Assembly (NCBI GenBank): GCA_036874045.1
Contig: CM072336.1
Span: 13,759,001 to 13,823,000 of the forward strand
From: Cymodocea nodosa
Lineage: Eukaryota; Streptophyta; Magnoliopsida; Alismatales; Cymodoceaceae
DNA length: 64,000 nucleotides
Direction of reading: 5' to 3'
Position numbers and translations under genes: made by a program. Numbering within the stretch: position 1 is the stretch's first letter; every line of letters starts with the position of its first letter. The notes beneath the pieces were generated by a model. That model was not told the origin of the DNA. It saw nothing but the letters and a program-made list of their open reading frames with translations, and searched no databases. This document shows positions 30,251-43,000 of this stretch, one piece after another.

Positions 30251-31880
30251 TTACACACGGAATAGTTTTTCTCTTACTATTCTTAGTACTAGAAATAAAG
30301 ACATTATTTTTAGTAGTACCATCATGCAATATATAATTTTCAGAAGATGCATCATGTAAACCAATACCATGTTTTTCTACATTTGATATTTTACTATTAA
30401 GTTCATTTGTTAAAGTTTGACTATTATTCCATTTACTTAATATAGCCTTTTGATCACAAACTTTAATCTTTAACACATCAATTTCTGAATTTAAATCAGT
30501 AATATTTAGTTCTAGTTTTTTAATTTCACAGATCATTTTCTTCTTATCAACAATTAAATTTTCACAATCAGCATGCAATTTTCTTTCTATAGCAGTGAAC
30601 TTTAAAATTTCCTATGCATGCCTTTGATTTTCTTCTTTAAATTTATTGAATGTAGAGTTCAGAAAATCAATCTTATTTTCAGATTCATCTAGCATTTTCC
30701 TAGTGTCCTTTCTTTCTATTTTGACTTTCTTATATTTTCTGGCCAGTCTATTGTATTCAACAAGTAATCCATCAAAACTATCAAAATTAGCATTTTGATT
30801 AGAGGATACCTCACTGGATTTTGCCATAAAGCATACATTTGCTAGATTTTCTTTTGAATCTGATGTTGATGAGGATTCGTTGTCTAATGTTGAATCCTTT
30901 GTTTCTTCATTTTGTGAAGCTGAAGAGTCATCCCATGTCACTTTAAGCACCATTCACTTTCTGAATTTCTTATTCTTGAAATTCCTCCTCGAATTCTTCT
31001 TATCTTTGTTGAGAGGACAATCAGTTTGAAAGTGACCTGGTCTGTTGCACTTGTAGCATATACTTTTGTCTTTCATGAATGACTTCTCCATATCTCCAGA
31101 TGTCTTTGCTAACCTGAAGTTCCTACGTTTCTTCAACAGATTTCTAAATTTTCTGGTCAACAACAAGAAATCATCATTAGAATCACTAGTGACTTCTAAG
31201 ACTTTATCAGCCTCAAAAGCCAGATCCCTTCTAGGATTTTTCCCTTTTGGATCTAAATGTTGTACTTCATAGGCTATTAGATTTCCTATGAGATCATCGA
31301 GAGTATATGTATTTAAGTCTTTGGACTCTTCAATAGATGTCTTTTGAGCCCAAATTTTAGTTAAAGATCTAAGGATCTTTCTTACCAAGTCTTTTTCCTC
31401 GAATTTCTTACCTAAAGATTTTAATGAATTTACAATCTCAAGAAAACGGGAAAACATGTCAAAGATACATTCATTTTCGTGCATTTTAAAAAGCTCATAT
31501 TTATGTACTAACATATTGATCTTAGATTCCTTGACCTGATTAGTACCTTCGTTGGCAACTTCTAATGCATGTCATATCTCATATGCAGTTTGATATGCAA
31601 AAACTTTATTAAATTGATCATGAGATAAAGCACAAAACAAGATGTTTAAACCTTTAGCATTCATTGTCATTCGCTCCTTTTCATCAAAAGTCCAAGTATC
31701 ATATGGAGTCGTAACTAACACTATAGGATTGCTAATTATATGCCATAACACTATATGTCATTTTGACTGAAAGAATACTTTCATCCTATATTTCCAATAG
31801 CCATAATTGCTACCTTCGAACATAAGAGGATGATTAGTGGTCTATCCTTCAGTCATAACTAAGATTTCAGAATTATCCAT
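30251..31880 (-). pseudogene. Copia gag (UBN2 type) of composite element, truncated
   Basis: It starts near ATG 31880 (MDNSEI). Near the start, stops interrupt a PLMFEGSNYGYWKYRMKVFF segment. From 31514 an open stretch carries the UBN2 gag domain (YELFKMHENECIFDMFSRFL, LVRKILRSLTKIW) and a CCHC knuckle CYKCNRPGHFQTDC at about 31060-31019. It continues through an acidic linker (30612-30953) into a coiled-coil-like region (30251-30578) that precedes protease in this lineage. It is cut off by the LTR fragment at 30250. The last open frame runs into LTR sequence. Confidence 0.85.
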
Positions 31881-31972
31881 TTTAAATAGTTGATCCGAAG
31901 TAAATGACAGGAAAAACTGATTCCTAAATAGAGAAATGAAGGCTTTTTGAATGCTTTAAACAGTTTAATTGC

Positions 31973-31984
31973 TCTGATACCAGT
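31973..31984 (-). promoter_or_regulatory. Met-tRNA primer-binding site of composite element
   Basis: The minus strand reads TGGTATCAGAGC, a full match to the plant copia site, next to the 5' LTR end. Confidence 0.9.
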
Positions 31985-33231
31985 TGTAGGATTGTCTATA
32001 TCACAAGAGGAGGGTGAATTGTGTCTTTAGTAATTAAATACTAGCAGATAAAACAAGAGCACAAAACACTCGTAAATGAAATTCTATTCTTTTATTTCAA
32101 GACAAATTTTACAATATCTTTTCAGCTCAATTCCCTTCTTGACGGTTTTGATACAGTAATTTTTGATATACAATTCAAATAGGAAAACAAAGCTTTTTTT
32201 CAAAACTAATTTTGAATTGTATAAAACCTGATCTTTATGCACACAACTCTTTTCTTTCTCTTTGCTCAGCTTCTGTATCTCTTCTTCTCCAATTGTCGAA
32301 TTTCCAGACTTCTTGTGTTTGCAGCTCCTTTTCTAAAATTGCTTAGAATTTCAAATTTCTTCTAATGTTGGAGAACTTTTCAGAATATGAATATTCAAGC
32401 TTAACTTTTCAGTTAGGGATCCAGATTGAATATTCAAACTTGGTTTTTGAAATTGGGATCCTCTGTTGTAATGTAGCTTGTACTCTCTATTAGTAGTCGA
32501 ACTCTATTGTCTTTCACATTCAGCATGCTCATCCACTTGATCCACAATGCATAATCCACGTACTAATTTTCTCTTTAATCCAAATTACTTTCTATTTTAA
32601 TTTTCACTTTCTCCACTAACATTTTGAATTTCCACGATCTCCACTTCGTAGATTCACCGAAGCTTTATCTTCCTAGAGTCTTGTAGAATATCTTCTAAGT
32701 CTTCAATTTAGTCGAACATTTATCCTTTAACTCCTATAAAAACTCGAACACTTATCCTTTAACTCTTCGAGTTTTTGCACTTGCAAAACACGTGACTAAA
32801 CAAAGAAACTTTTCTATTCGTTAGTCCTTTTATAAAACTCGAATAGTTATCTATCCATGTGTATAAAAAGTCGAATAGTTACCTAACTATTTGATTTTTT
32901 ATTACCGAACGCACATGGAAAACACGTGATAACTTAAAACATTAAAAACACACGTGTAGATAACTTAACTATACGAGTTTTTAACATAAAGTATTCGACA
33001 AAAATGAAACGTTAACTATCCAAAAGTTTAATTATCTGAAACGTTAACTATCCGAAAGTTTAACTATTGCAAATCTAGCTCTTCGAAAATCTTTAATTTA
33101 TCCGACATAAAAATGAAACTTTCCGATAATCTGTTAACTATTATACTTAGAGAAATATACTTAGAAAATATTATGTATACTTATTTAAATACGTTAATAA
33201 AGCATATATCATCAAAATTAAATACCTAATA
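31985..33231 (-). repeat. 5' LTR of composite copia element (1247 bp)
   Basis: It is the partner of 28217-29497. Its terminal dinucleotide on the outer side is mutated (CCTAATA for CCTAACA). Confidence 0.9.
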
Positions 33232-33236
33232 AAATT

Positions 33237-33760
33237 GATGGTGGTTGCAAGTAGCAGATGGTAGATTAGGTTAGCAAAATAGATGGTAGTCACGAACGAT
33301 GGTCGAGATGATAGATCGGGCAAGCAAAATAGATGGTAGTCGTGAGTGACAATCAGGATGACAGATCAGGAGCTTTTGTTGCAATGGGTTGACAAGAGGG
33401 TAGTTGTAGATGGTGGATCAAGGGAGGAAAACTTGAGTGGTTGCAAGTGGCAAATGGCTATTGTTCAAAAGATTGAAACTCGAGTAGATGCAAAAGGAGT
33501 GATAGATGGCTACTGTTCGAAAGATTGAAACTTAGGCGAATGCGAGGGGAGTGGTAGATGATCAATTGGAAGATTGAAACTTGAGTGGACATGAGGGGAG
33601 TGATAGACAACTATTGTTCGAAAGATTGAAACTCGAGTAGATGCGAGGGGAGCGACAAATGGTTGATTGGAAGATTGAAACTCAGGTAGATGTGAGGGGA
33701 GTAGCAAAAATGGATTAGAAAATTGAAACTCAAGTAGACGTGAGTGGTAGATGGTAGATC
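33237..33760. repeat. Tandem repeat with alternating 52/49-bp units
   Basis: GATTGAAACT occurs at 33471, 33523, 33572, 33624, 33673 and, degenerate, near 33721. The spacings are 52, 49, 52, 49 and 48. Units alternate GTTCGAAA and ATTGGAA before the shared word, giving a roughly 101-bp dimer. Left of 33460 the repeats are more diverged (GATGGTAG, AGCAAAATAGATGG). Confidence 0.75.
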
Positions 33761-33828
33761 AAGGAGGGCATGTCGATCATTAGGGGTTTTCAAGGGTTTT
33801 TGGGTAAATGATTTCTAGAACTTATTGA

Positions 33829-33982
33829 GGGGGGGAGTCTAGAAATCATCTCCTAAGGACCTTTTTATATTTGGGAGAACTTGGGAAAGTGTTTCCTAAG
33901 GTCTCCATACTACACAAATACACCTACCTTAGGAAATACTTTCTCAAGTTTTCCTAACCTTACTAGGAAGCACAAACCCCCC
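33829..33982. mobile_element. Small foldback MITE-like element
   Basis: G-rich ends (GGGGGGGAGTCTAG; inverse right end GGGGGGTTTGTGC) enclose imperfect 29-30-bp inverted arms at 33873-33902 and 33926-33954. The ends resemble those at 26944-27426. Confidence 0.5.
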
Positions 33983-36893
33983 TAAGGGTAGTTAGACTTT
34001 TTGGGCCTAAACAAAAGGGAACAAACCTTTAGGCTTGAAAAATGACAAAGATGAGTTTATAGACTTAGAATGAGGAGTAAGACAGGTTGTAGGGCCTAAA
34101 AGAGAATATATCAAGTTGTAGAGAGCTAAAGAGAGTCCAAAAATGAGGATATTAGTACAAGTGCAAGTTGATTCTTAAGTGATGCAAGGACTATTATCTA
34201 CAAATCATAAATTTAGGTAAGAATTCTAAATACATATAGTCTAAGGCAAACAAGGCAACACATGGGAAAGATGCGATAATAGAAATTCATGAATGAATAC
34301 AAGAATGCAAACTAGAGATGATGCATAAATAGATGCAAGAATGCTTTTAAGGTAAACATGTTTACCAAAGTTAATTAATGGCACCCTAAACATGAGAAAA
34401 AGGAAGAAGAGTGGACCTCAAGTGGTCTATGGTTCATGTTCACTCACACCTTCATTGATCCTATCCCTTGTCCCCTAGTTAGTAGCCCTAAACCCTAAGA
34501 CTCCACCAAGTAATGGAAATATTTATAGAATCTATAACATTAATAATTTTTTGTCTAATTATGTTAAATTGATCAATAATATTTTATCTAATTATATTCT
34601 TAGAGATATGTTTATATTGCAAACAATATACTTGTGAAATATATTCATTAAAATATAAGTTATCACCAAAATTAATAGACAAATCATTAATAGTAATAAA
34701 TCTAATATAAAAATCTTTAGCCTTTTTAAGATCATAACGTTATAAAAAAATATTATCCTTTAGACTAAAACTAAGTTGAGTTTGAATGATTTTATCTTTT
34801 CTAGGTTTTACAAATTTAACTTCACAAGTAGTTAAATATATATTTAAATGACTAATACTATTAATACTTTTGCAAGAGTTACAATACACTCTATTATAAT
34901 GTCGTTATTCATGGTTTTCATCTCTGCCATGAACTTAAACTATATTAAAACTCTTCTTCTAGACGTAGTTGCAGTTGATGAAAATGCCTTAATTGATCTA
35001 ATTTCCATGGATTGCACCATTCCCAATAAATACCCAAAATCTTAACTTTTGTTGTTGAAGTTAAAATTGTAGTTGTTCACCATTAAAAGAGCTTGATTTG
35101 CTTGAAATTAATCACTTGATTGAAAAGAAAAGTTCAAGAGTTGAGATTTGAGAGAAGATCAAAGAAGAGAAGATATAAGACTAGAGGAGATTAAGAGAAG
35201 ATTCAGTTTAGGTTGGGTAAATGATGATGTGGGTTGAATTTATAGATTCCCATTTGTTGTCGTTGCTGGCCATTGTGGAAAAGATGACAAAGGTCACCTA
35301 AGTCTCAATGCCCCATCTTGACCATTGGAGGAAAGAATCTGCTCGACTTCCCATTGCAACCTTGTAGGAGCATCGTAGCCTTAGCATCACTTCCACTCGT
35401 TGGCAAAGACGACATTGCCCAATTTGTTTGTGTTGCCTATGTTCTAGTACTTTATGTTGTGTTAACACATAGGCTACAATTGTGTTTGTGCTAGTAGACC
35501 ATACCATTGATTAACACCATTAAACCATATTGGGTTGAGCCAACATGATTCTACCCAACCCATTTGACATTCTATACTTCTCACTCCAAGAACTTAATGG
35601 AAAGAGAAAGTAGGATGATGACAAAAATATATTATAGCCATTGCCATTCCTACTCATGCTCCATGAGACCATCTCAACAACTACACTTGCACCTATCACC
35701 GCAACAACGTAGGAAGACTCAACACCTCAAAGAACTTGCCAACTTTTGAGCAACACCTTTCCTAAGTTGCAATCTCTATTAAATCTATGACAGAATGTAG
35801 CCATAAATGAGCTACTAGTTCACTATGTAAACGTTATGGATTAGGATGGCAACTTGCTCACCAAAAGATTGCATCCAAGGCATTTGTGTTTTCCCAAATC
35901 CAAACTAAAAGTTGTAGATGATCCACTTTCGATGGTGGGTGATGAAATTGAAGTCCCCACCCCCTAACCAAAATTAGGGTCAAAATTAGTCAATGGATAA
36001 AACCATGCACATCATTTTTGCCTTGTATTGGATTTCTTTGATTTTGGGTTGTTTTTCCTTTCTCTTAAGCAAGTAGGCACCATATGTCATGGGAAAATTG
36101 TAGGGGAGAACTCAACCAAGAAATCATGAGTACAAGAGAAGAAAAACCCTTCAAACTCAAGAAAAACTCCATCCATTGTTAGAGGCAAGGATACATGATG
36201 TTGGAGTTAGAGAAGGTGCTGCTTTTGTTCTTGCTTACACATGCCTCGATTCGGTAAAGGAGAGATAGAAGGAATGGAAGAATGACGAGAAAAAATCAAT
36301 GAAAGATGTGAGGCGAAAGAAACCAAAACAAGGTAATAAGAGTGGAGGAAGAAAATAATTAACGGTACAAGTCATTTCAATTAATTAAGAAAGATATTCA
36401 CAACACAACGCTATTTTATTGGAGTTGCGGGCATCAAAGCAAGTTTTGAATGTCATACAAGTTAATGGAGAAATACTTAATTAAGAAAGATATTCACATA
36501 AAATGCTAATTTAACGAGGGCATTTGGTCGAAGATGTTAACATAGGCCTCGATCATCACTTAAAACTATTTTTTTACCTTCTAAAAGTTATTTTATATTT
36601 TCCAATTTTAGCAATTTATTCCACAAAAGTGAATGATCACGTATTCGTATTCCTAAACAGCTAGATATATCCAATTGTGGCCATTTGTTAATTAAAATAT
36701 ATTCACAACTTATTTATTTTCAAAGCATCGAGAGTCCAAAATAAATGGATAAGTCCGTATAAATTAATCTCTAAATGACAACCCACTCAAGCAGAGAGAT
36801 TTTAATTTGTTTTCAATTTTACATCAAAAGCAACCTCAATTGCAACAAAATGCTTATGCCACACGCCTGCAGAAACCATTAATATTCTCTGAG
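33983..36893. other. Intergenic region, no recognised gene
   Basis: Scattered frames of 60-70 codons lack recognisable domains. The region left of 36894 should include the 3' untranslated end of the release-factor gene. No RNA gene, LTR pair or clear repeat is supported. Confidence 0.4.
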
Positions 36894-37079
36894 CTAACCG
36901 AGTGAAGCAATGGCATTCAATTCTTGTTGTAATAGAAGAGCATCAATGAAAACATCAAGGTTCTCTCCTTCCATCATATCATGTATGGAGTGGTGAGTAA
37001 CGCCTACCCGATGATCTGTGACACGCCCTTGTGGAAAGTTGTACGTCCGAACACGTTCTGACCTGTCACCACTTCCAAT
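36894..37079 (-). CDS. RF1 last exon
   Basis: It has 61 codons plus TAG. It encodes [20 protein letters not shown], then [16 protein letters not shown] and the C-terminal helix. The acceptor is ATAG at 37083-37080. Phase 0 entry. Confidence 0.9.
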   Translation of the reverse strand: MGSGDRSERVRTYNFPQGRVTDHRVGVTHHSIHDMMEGENLDVFIDALLLQQELNAIASLG

Positions 37080-40000
37080 CTATGAAATGCATGAGAATTC
37101 AGATGCATATCTGAGATGCATTAAAATTCACAAAATGGGATTAAGACAGCCATTATTGTTTAGATGCATTAAAATGAGATTTCAAGACAAACATACTTGC
37201 TCTGACCGGAGCCTGGCTCGACTAGTGTTTAGCCTTGATCTTTCACGTTCATATAACCTTGCATATAACACTTTGAGAGCTTTCGTTTTGTTCTGTGAGA
37301 TATTTAAGAAAAGGTAAGCATTGAATAATTGATATGAAAGCGCATATCCCTTCTGAACTGTAAGAATATTATCATAAAACACAGCATAATAAAGACAAGC
37401 AGTCACAGAGCCCATGCATTTGCTAGAATGTTCAATATACACTTTCATTTTATACAACACTTCAATTAAGGATGTGTGGACTTTTTTGCCTTCATTATAC
37501 GCATGTCAATATATTTCTATGATTTTTTTATACATGCATCCTACTCTATTTCACCGAAGTTGGAATCTTGAATGTCCATTAGAAGTTATGATTTTTGGGG
37601 TTGACACTTGTTATATGGGGGATAAAAGCATGGTATAAATATAGGTTGATAATTGTAGAATTCATTTCAAAGTAACTGAGTCTAAAAGGACTTCATACAG
37701 AACATATTGAAGAAATGACACAGATGATTTGTGGTATATTGTCGACAATTATTTAAGACTCATCTCAAGTTAACGTATGGTAGGCCTAGAATTCATGGTA
37801 ACCAACACAAAGTCATAAAAAGGAACAATCATTTGAACTTGCCTCAAAAGGTATCATCCTAATAAACTAACTAAACTAAAAAATCCCTCATCACAGGATT
37901 GTTGAATGCTTAAAAACTATGGGTTTATTTGATAATGATTATTTTAATCTAGCATATAAAAATAAGTTAGCATTTTCAAAAAAATTGCAAAACTTAATTT
38001 TTTATTTAGCATTGTTAGTTTAAAATAGGCTTTTTTCAGCTGATGTATAGAAATAAACTAGCGTACAAATAAAGCATTTGGTCATGATTACTGAAAAATA
38101 CTAGTGTATTTTTATATGCTGGTTGAAATAATCACAACTATTTGATCCTTAAGCAACTCATAAGAGTAGAATTACAAGCATACATCTCTTAATCTACATT
38201 ACTTGGAAAGGGGATCAAATGTAAGTGAATAGATTAATAAATTGACCAGAATCCTTTCTAAAAATTTCAAAGGTGATTCATATTTTAAAAATTATGACCA
38301 ATCCTTACTGAAAAGTTTCATCAATTATTCATTCTGAACAAATCTTAATACAACCAAACCATCAAAGTGGCTGATGCATATTAATTTAAATTACTGGGTT
38401 GCCAATTTTATAACATGCTCGAAGAAAAAACTGAAAGCAGTAAGAGAATCCATACCGAATGCTGTGATCTCTCATCTTGAATGGATACTGTCATTCCAGA
38501 TGGAATATGAGTTACTCTTATTGCACTATTTGTGGTGTTAGCATGTTGACCACCAGAGCCACCTGATCTGTAAGCATCGATTTTCAAATCTTCAGTACGT
38601 AACTGCAGATCCACCTGGTGAAAGATAAAGGTTCATATATGTGATTAAAAAATGTGTACCAAAAGATACCAACAATTTCTGTTTTGATAGAAAGAAAACA
38701 TCTTTGAACTAGTTATTGTTAAGTTGTCAGCAACCATTTAACCAATTAGTAAATGCTTCTTTGTGATTGTGAAATGGACCTTGAGAAAAAATTTCAGATA
38801 AATCAACCTAAAGGTCTTCTTGATAAAAATGTGAAGTTTATATAAACAATAAATACAAAATAACTAATCTAACTAAAAGTACAAAAACATATGAAAATTG
38901 ACTGCAGACATGCATATAGAAAAGCACGTAAATTTTACATATAACAAGCATGGTTATGTTTTTTTAAGAGAAAGAATAGGGTGAATCATATTAAAAAAAA
39001 TAACTTTCATCCTTACAAAAGTACTCCCAAAAAAGGAGAAAAATATGTGAAAAGATCAATCACATAGAAAAAAGAAAAACCCTGTCCCAAAGAAGAACTG
39101 ATCAGCCATAAAGATGATGTCCTCCACTGAACAAATCTCGTCCTTGAAAATAGCAACATTCCTACACCTCTATTAGCTCCCAATCTCTATTTCATAAGTG
39201 CAAAATACAAGAGATGTAAGGTTATATGGATATTACCAAACTGCCCTTCTAACTTAACACTCTCCCTTAAGCTAAAGCAAATGCGTCAATCATACTTAAC
39301 TTGTTATATAGATATTTAAACACCCCTACACCTGCTCTTTTGGTGAAGATATCAACAATTTCTTTTGAAGATCTAGTATAGAAAGTGGATATAATTCTTC
39401 TAATTACCAAATCACAAATATAATGATAGTATATTTCGATGTGCTTTGTTTGTTCATAAAAGGTAAAATTCTGAACAATGTAAATGATAATTTGATTGTC
39501 ACAAAACATCTTCATAAAAAGTTAGACTGGTAACTATAATTTCGTTAGGAGATTTTTTATCAACATTAACTCACTAACAATCTAAGACATGGACCTATAT
39601 TCGACTTCAACATTTAATTTGGAGATGACATTCTATTCTTTGCTCCTTCATGTTACTAAATTACTTTTGACGTAAGTACAATAACCAGAGGTTAATTTAC
39701 AGTCTACCCAATCACCAACATAACCTAAATCTAAATAAGCATGAACTTCTAGATGACCATGCCTAGAGTATACTGCCTTTACCAAGCACCTTTTTGATAT
39801 ATGCAAGCACTCTTAAAGCTCCTTGTCAATGGACCTCCCTTGCATAAATTGAGATAGAAAGCCAACTAGATATGAAATATCTAATTGAGTTACCATAAGA
39901 TAAATTAGCTTCCTAATGAGTTTTCTATACCTTTACTGTCAATAGGTCTAGGTAGATTTTAATATTGCATCAACAAAACTCCCACAACCATGCAAAACAA

Positions 40001-43000
40001 AGCAACATTCATTCAAAAGAAATGTTTGGCTGACTTGCTACCATTAGGAAAGGGAAGCATCAAAATATGAGCCGGGGATGGGTTGAGCTTACTTGCACAT
40101 CAAGTCGATTCCATCCATATAAATCTACCTAGACCATCTATTAAAGGAAGTGAAGTACTGGGTGGGCTTCATCTGTCCTCAAATTAGAAATTTATTAAGT
40201 CTTCTCTAGTAAGTACTTCCTCATCAATAAGCTTTTCCACTAAAAAAAGAAAGGGGTGACAACAAATATTTTTTGCTAAAAAATGAAAATGATGCAAAGG
40301 CAGTCCTACATTTATTTCCTTTTGGGTTTTGTCCTGAGATAGAGCCAATAGGAAGTGGTTTTCCAAGTATCAGTTCAATGACTAGAAATTAAAGGGGTGG
40401 TCTAAGAAGAACCTGAACTAGAAATTAAAGGGGTGGTCTAAGAAGAACCATCGATTGACCTAAAAATGGGTAGACCTTTTGCTTTTGAAAGTCAACCAGA
40501 TTGAGGAAGGTGGATTTTCTTCCACAGTTGATGACCAAGTCAAGGTGGAGCAATCAAAATAAGATTCAAAATAGATACAACAAGCACACCCTTATTACTT
40601 TATTACTTTATCACCATTGCTTGCTAGGAGGGAAGGCAAGAACAAGATCCTCCCCTTCTTCAAATAGGGGCAAATGTAGTCACTGACATGTAAAGAAAGA
40701 AGTAGGGGATGAGGGGTGAAGGCATGTAACCAATCTTTAAGGGACCATTGCACTCTTGGTAAGCTTAACAAGGCCCTGGTTGATTCCTAATGGATCATCA
40801 CCTTCCAAAATGCATATATTCAAATCTGAACAAATGCAATCTCAGTGATCACAACCCCTTAATGGTTCATGTGCAGCCTATCATCTGAAGGTTCTTCCAT
40901 TTTCTAAATGCATCAGGTGAAGCACCTTGGCCTAGATTCTTAGCAATGGTGGAGGAAGCATCGCAAATCTCTATAAAGGGCAACCCTATGTTTATCCTGT
41001 ACAAAAGCTAAAAGTTGTTAGACAAGCCCTCAAAGTGATAAGTACTTGTGCATCATTTTGGGAATATTCGTGACTTCATCAAAGCTCATAGAAGCACTCT
41101 TGGCAATGCTCAGATGCAGTTAGAGACTGATTCACGATCTTATCCTAAGAAGTGAGGTAAATTGCCTTTCTCCCCACCACATATGCCCCCTCTACTTATG
41201 CCACTGGTGATAAACTCACTATGGCTATTCAACATTGAACTCAAAGTTTTCTACTACCTAATTCCTTTTTTTCAGTAACAACCTTTCAAAAGGCATCCTT
41301 GTCTTAAATCCTATGGCGGTGGTTCCTTCTAGTAATAGGTATTGTTTCCCATGTTTGGTGACTTCCCTTTTGTATAGACTGCTTACAAGGCTTTTTGAAC
41401 TCTTTAAAGGTTGAAGGACCAATCTAATTTTTATAAATCTATCCTTGCCTTTTTGGATAAGTTATTGAACAATCTACTTACCATCTCTTTGACAATTAGT
41501 CAAGTATAAGTCCCACAACCTATAACCCTATATATAGTTTCCCATCTCCCAGTAGAGTCATCTACTTCTTCAAGACTTATTCCCAAGGATCCAAATCAAT
41601 ATGCCTCAAAGTGAGAAGAAAATTACCACAACCATCAATCTAATGATTTTCCATGTAACTTGTCCAAACCAAGACCATCAAAAGTGGCATAAGAACCACC
41701 TAAATTCTATTCCTCTAATCTATCTACTTTGTTTGAACCAAATAGGTAGGCTCCATCTTATTAGATTTTTCCACCATCTAGGGCCCTACAAAACACTCTT
41801 TCTTTCGAATCTCTATGCACTTTACCACTCATGGAATTATTGAATTCGATTCCTTTGCTTGGGTAAGGCAAGCATTCATCGACATCGGGCTCTTGCTTAT
41901 CAATTTGGCTTTAAATTTGAAATCTCCTCTCTCCTAATATTGATATGAGAACTTGTCCAATAGGTTGTGTAAACAAGATTCATAAGAGAGAAGATGGGGA
42001 GAATACTCACTGATGATGTTTAGTAAGGTCTTCTGTCTTTTTCAAATTCTATATATTTTTTATGAACAACTTCCATTGACCTAAATAGTTGTTTAAGTAG
42101 ATGAACAAATTCTATATATATCTAAAAAGCTCTAAATATAAATAGTTGTTTAAGTAGATTAACAAATTCTATATATATCTAAAAAGCTCTAAATATAAAT
42201 AGTTGTTTAAGTAGGTGAACAACTTCCATTAACCTACCTAACCTAAATTAATTTTCTATGATTTTAGTTACATGCTTTAGTTTTTTCTCAATTATCTTTT
42301 CATAATGACTCATTAACTTAACACCATGATAATTATTAAAATTTTGTATATCTCCTTTATTCTTAAATATAAGTATTAAAGAACTCTTTCTTCATTTATC
42401 TGGCATCTTCATCATTTTTAAAATTATATTAAAAAGATTAAATCTATGCAATACTAGCAAATTTAAGCTAAGATCTTGTACATTTTATTTATAAATCCTT
42501 GAAAAAAAACAAAGAAAATCAAATCAAATATAAAAACTCACATCTACAATTTTTGGTTAAATTTATGCAACATAAGTACATTTAGACAAGTAAATATAGA
42601 TCATCAAATCTGGATATCTTTAGAAAATCAGTAAAAATCTAATAAATTCAAAACTTTCAAAAAGCATAAAACTTAACATAGATCTCACAGAAAAGAGTAA
42701 GATATGAAAGGAAAAGGGAAAATTACCTCAAATAGAAGAGAAAATAAGGTGGGTGTGAATTTCACTTGGGAAGAACACACCAATTGAGTGAAAATCAACT
42801 ATCCTCCATGATCAAGCCATCAGAGAGTTCTTACAGTCTGCTAATGGAAGAGAGGAAGGAGAAGAAACCTGGCTGCAGATCTGGTGCACTGTATTGTGCA
42901 TAGGATCGATCTATCCTTTTAAAGGATTGACTCAGCAATGGACTGAATGATTCACCAATCAGAACAGATCCCAGATTGATTTTTCAATCGGTTCAATGTG

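Larger units (their letters stand above)
28217..33231 (-). mobile_element. Composite Ty1/copia element, TSD AAATT
   Basis: The outer LTRs are 28217-29497 and 31985-33231, with AAATT duplicated at 28212-28216 and 33232-33236. Reading leftward the order is 5' LTR, primer site, gag (31880-30251), a 159-bp piece of LTR 3' end (30250-30092), a second primer site, a short low-complexity ORF, polypurine tract and 3' LTR. No protease, integrase or RT is present. The structure looks like a full gag-containing copy joined to a short non-autonomous copy, yet one TSD encloses the whole. Confidence 0.85.

Noticed and set aside
34848..35045. 65-codon plus-strand ORF with hydrophobic N-terminus
   Set aside because: No homologue recognised, no promoter or neighbour support; it is expected by chance in AT-rich DNA.
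37018..37317. Plus-strand 99-codon ORF
   Set aside because: It is the antisense shadow of two RF1 exons.
38408..38614. A 68-codon ORF with GGQ as a small stand-alone release factor
   Set aside because: It is one exon of the spliced RF1 gene; the last residues of the ORF read into the intron past the GTATGG donor.
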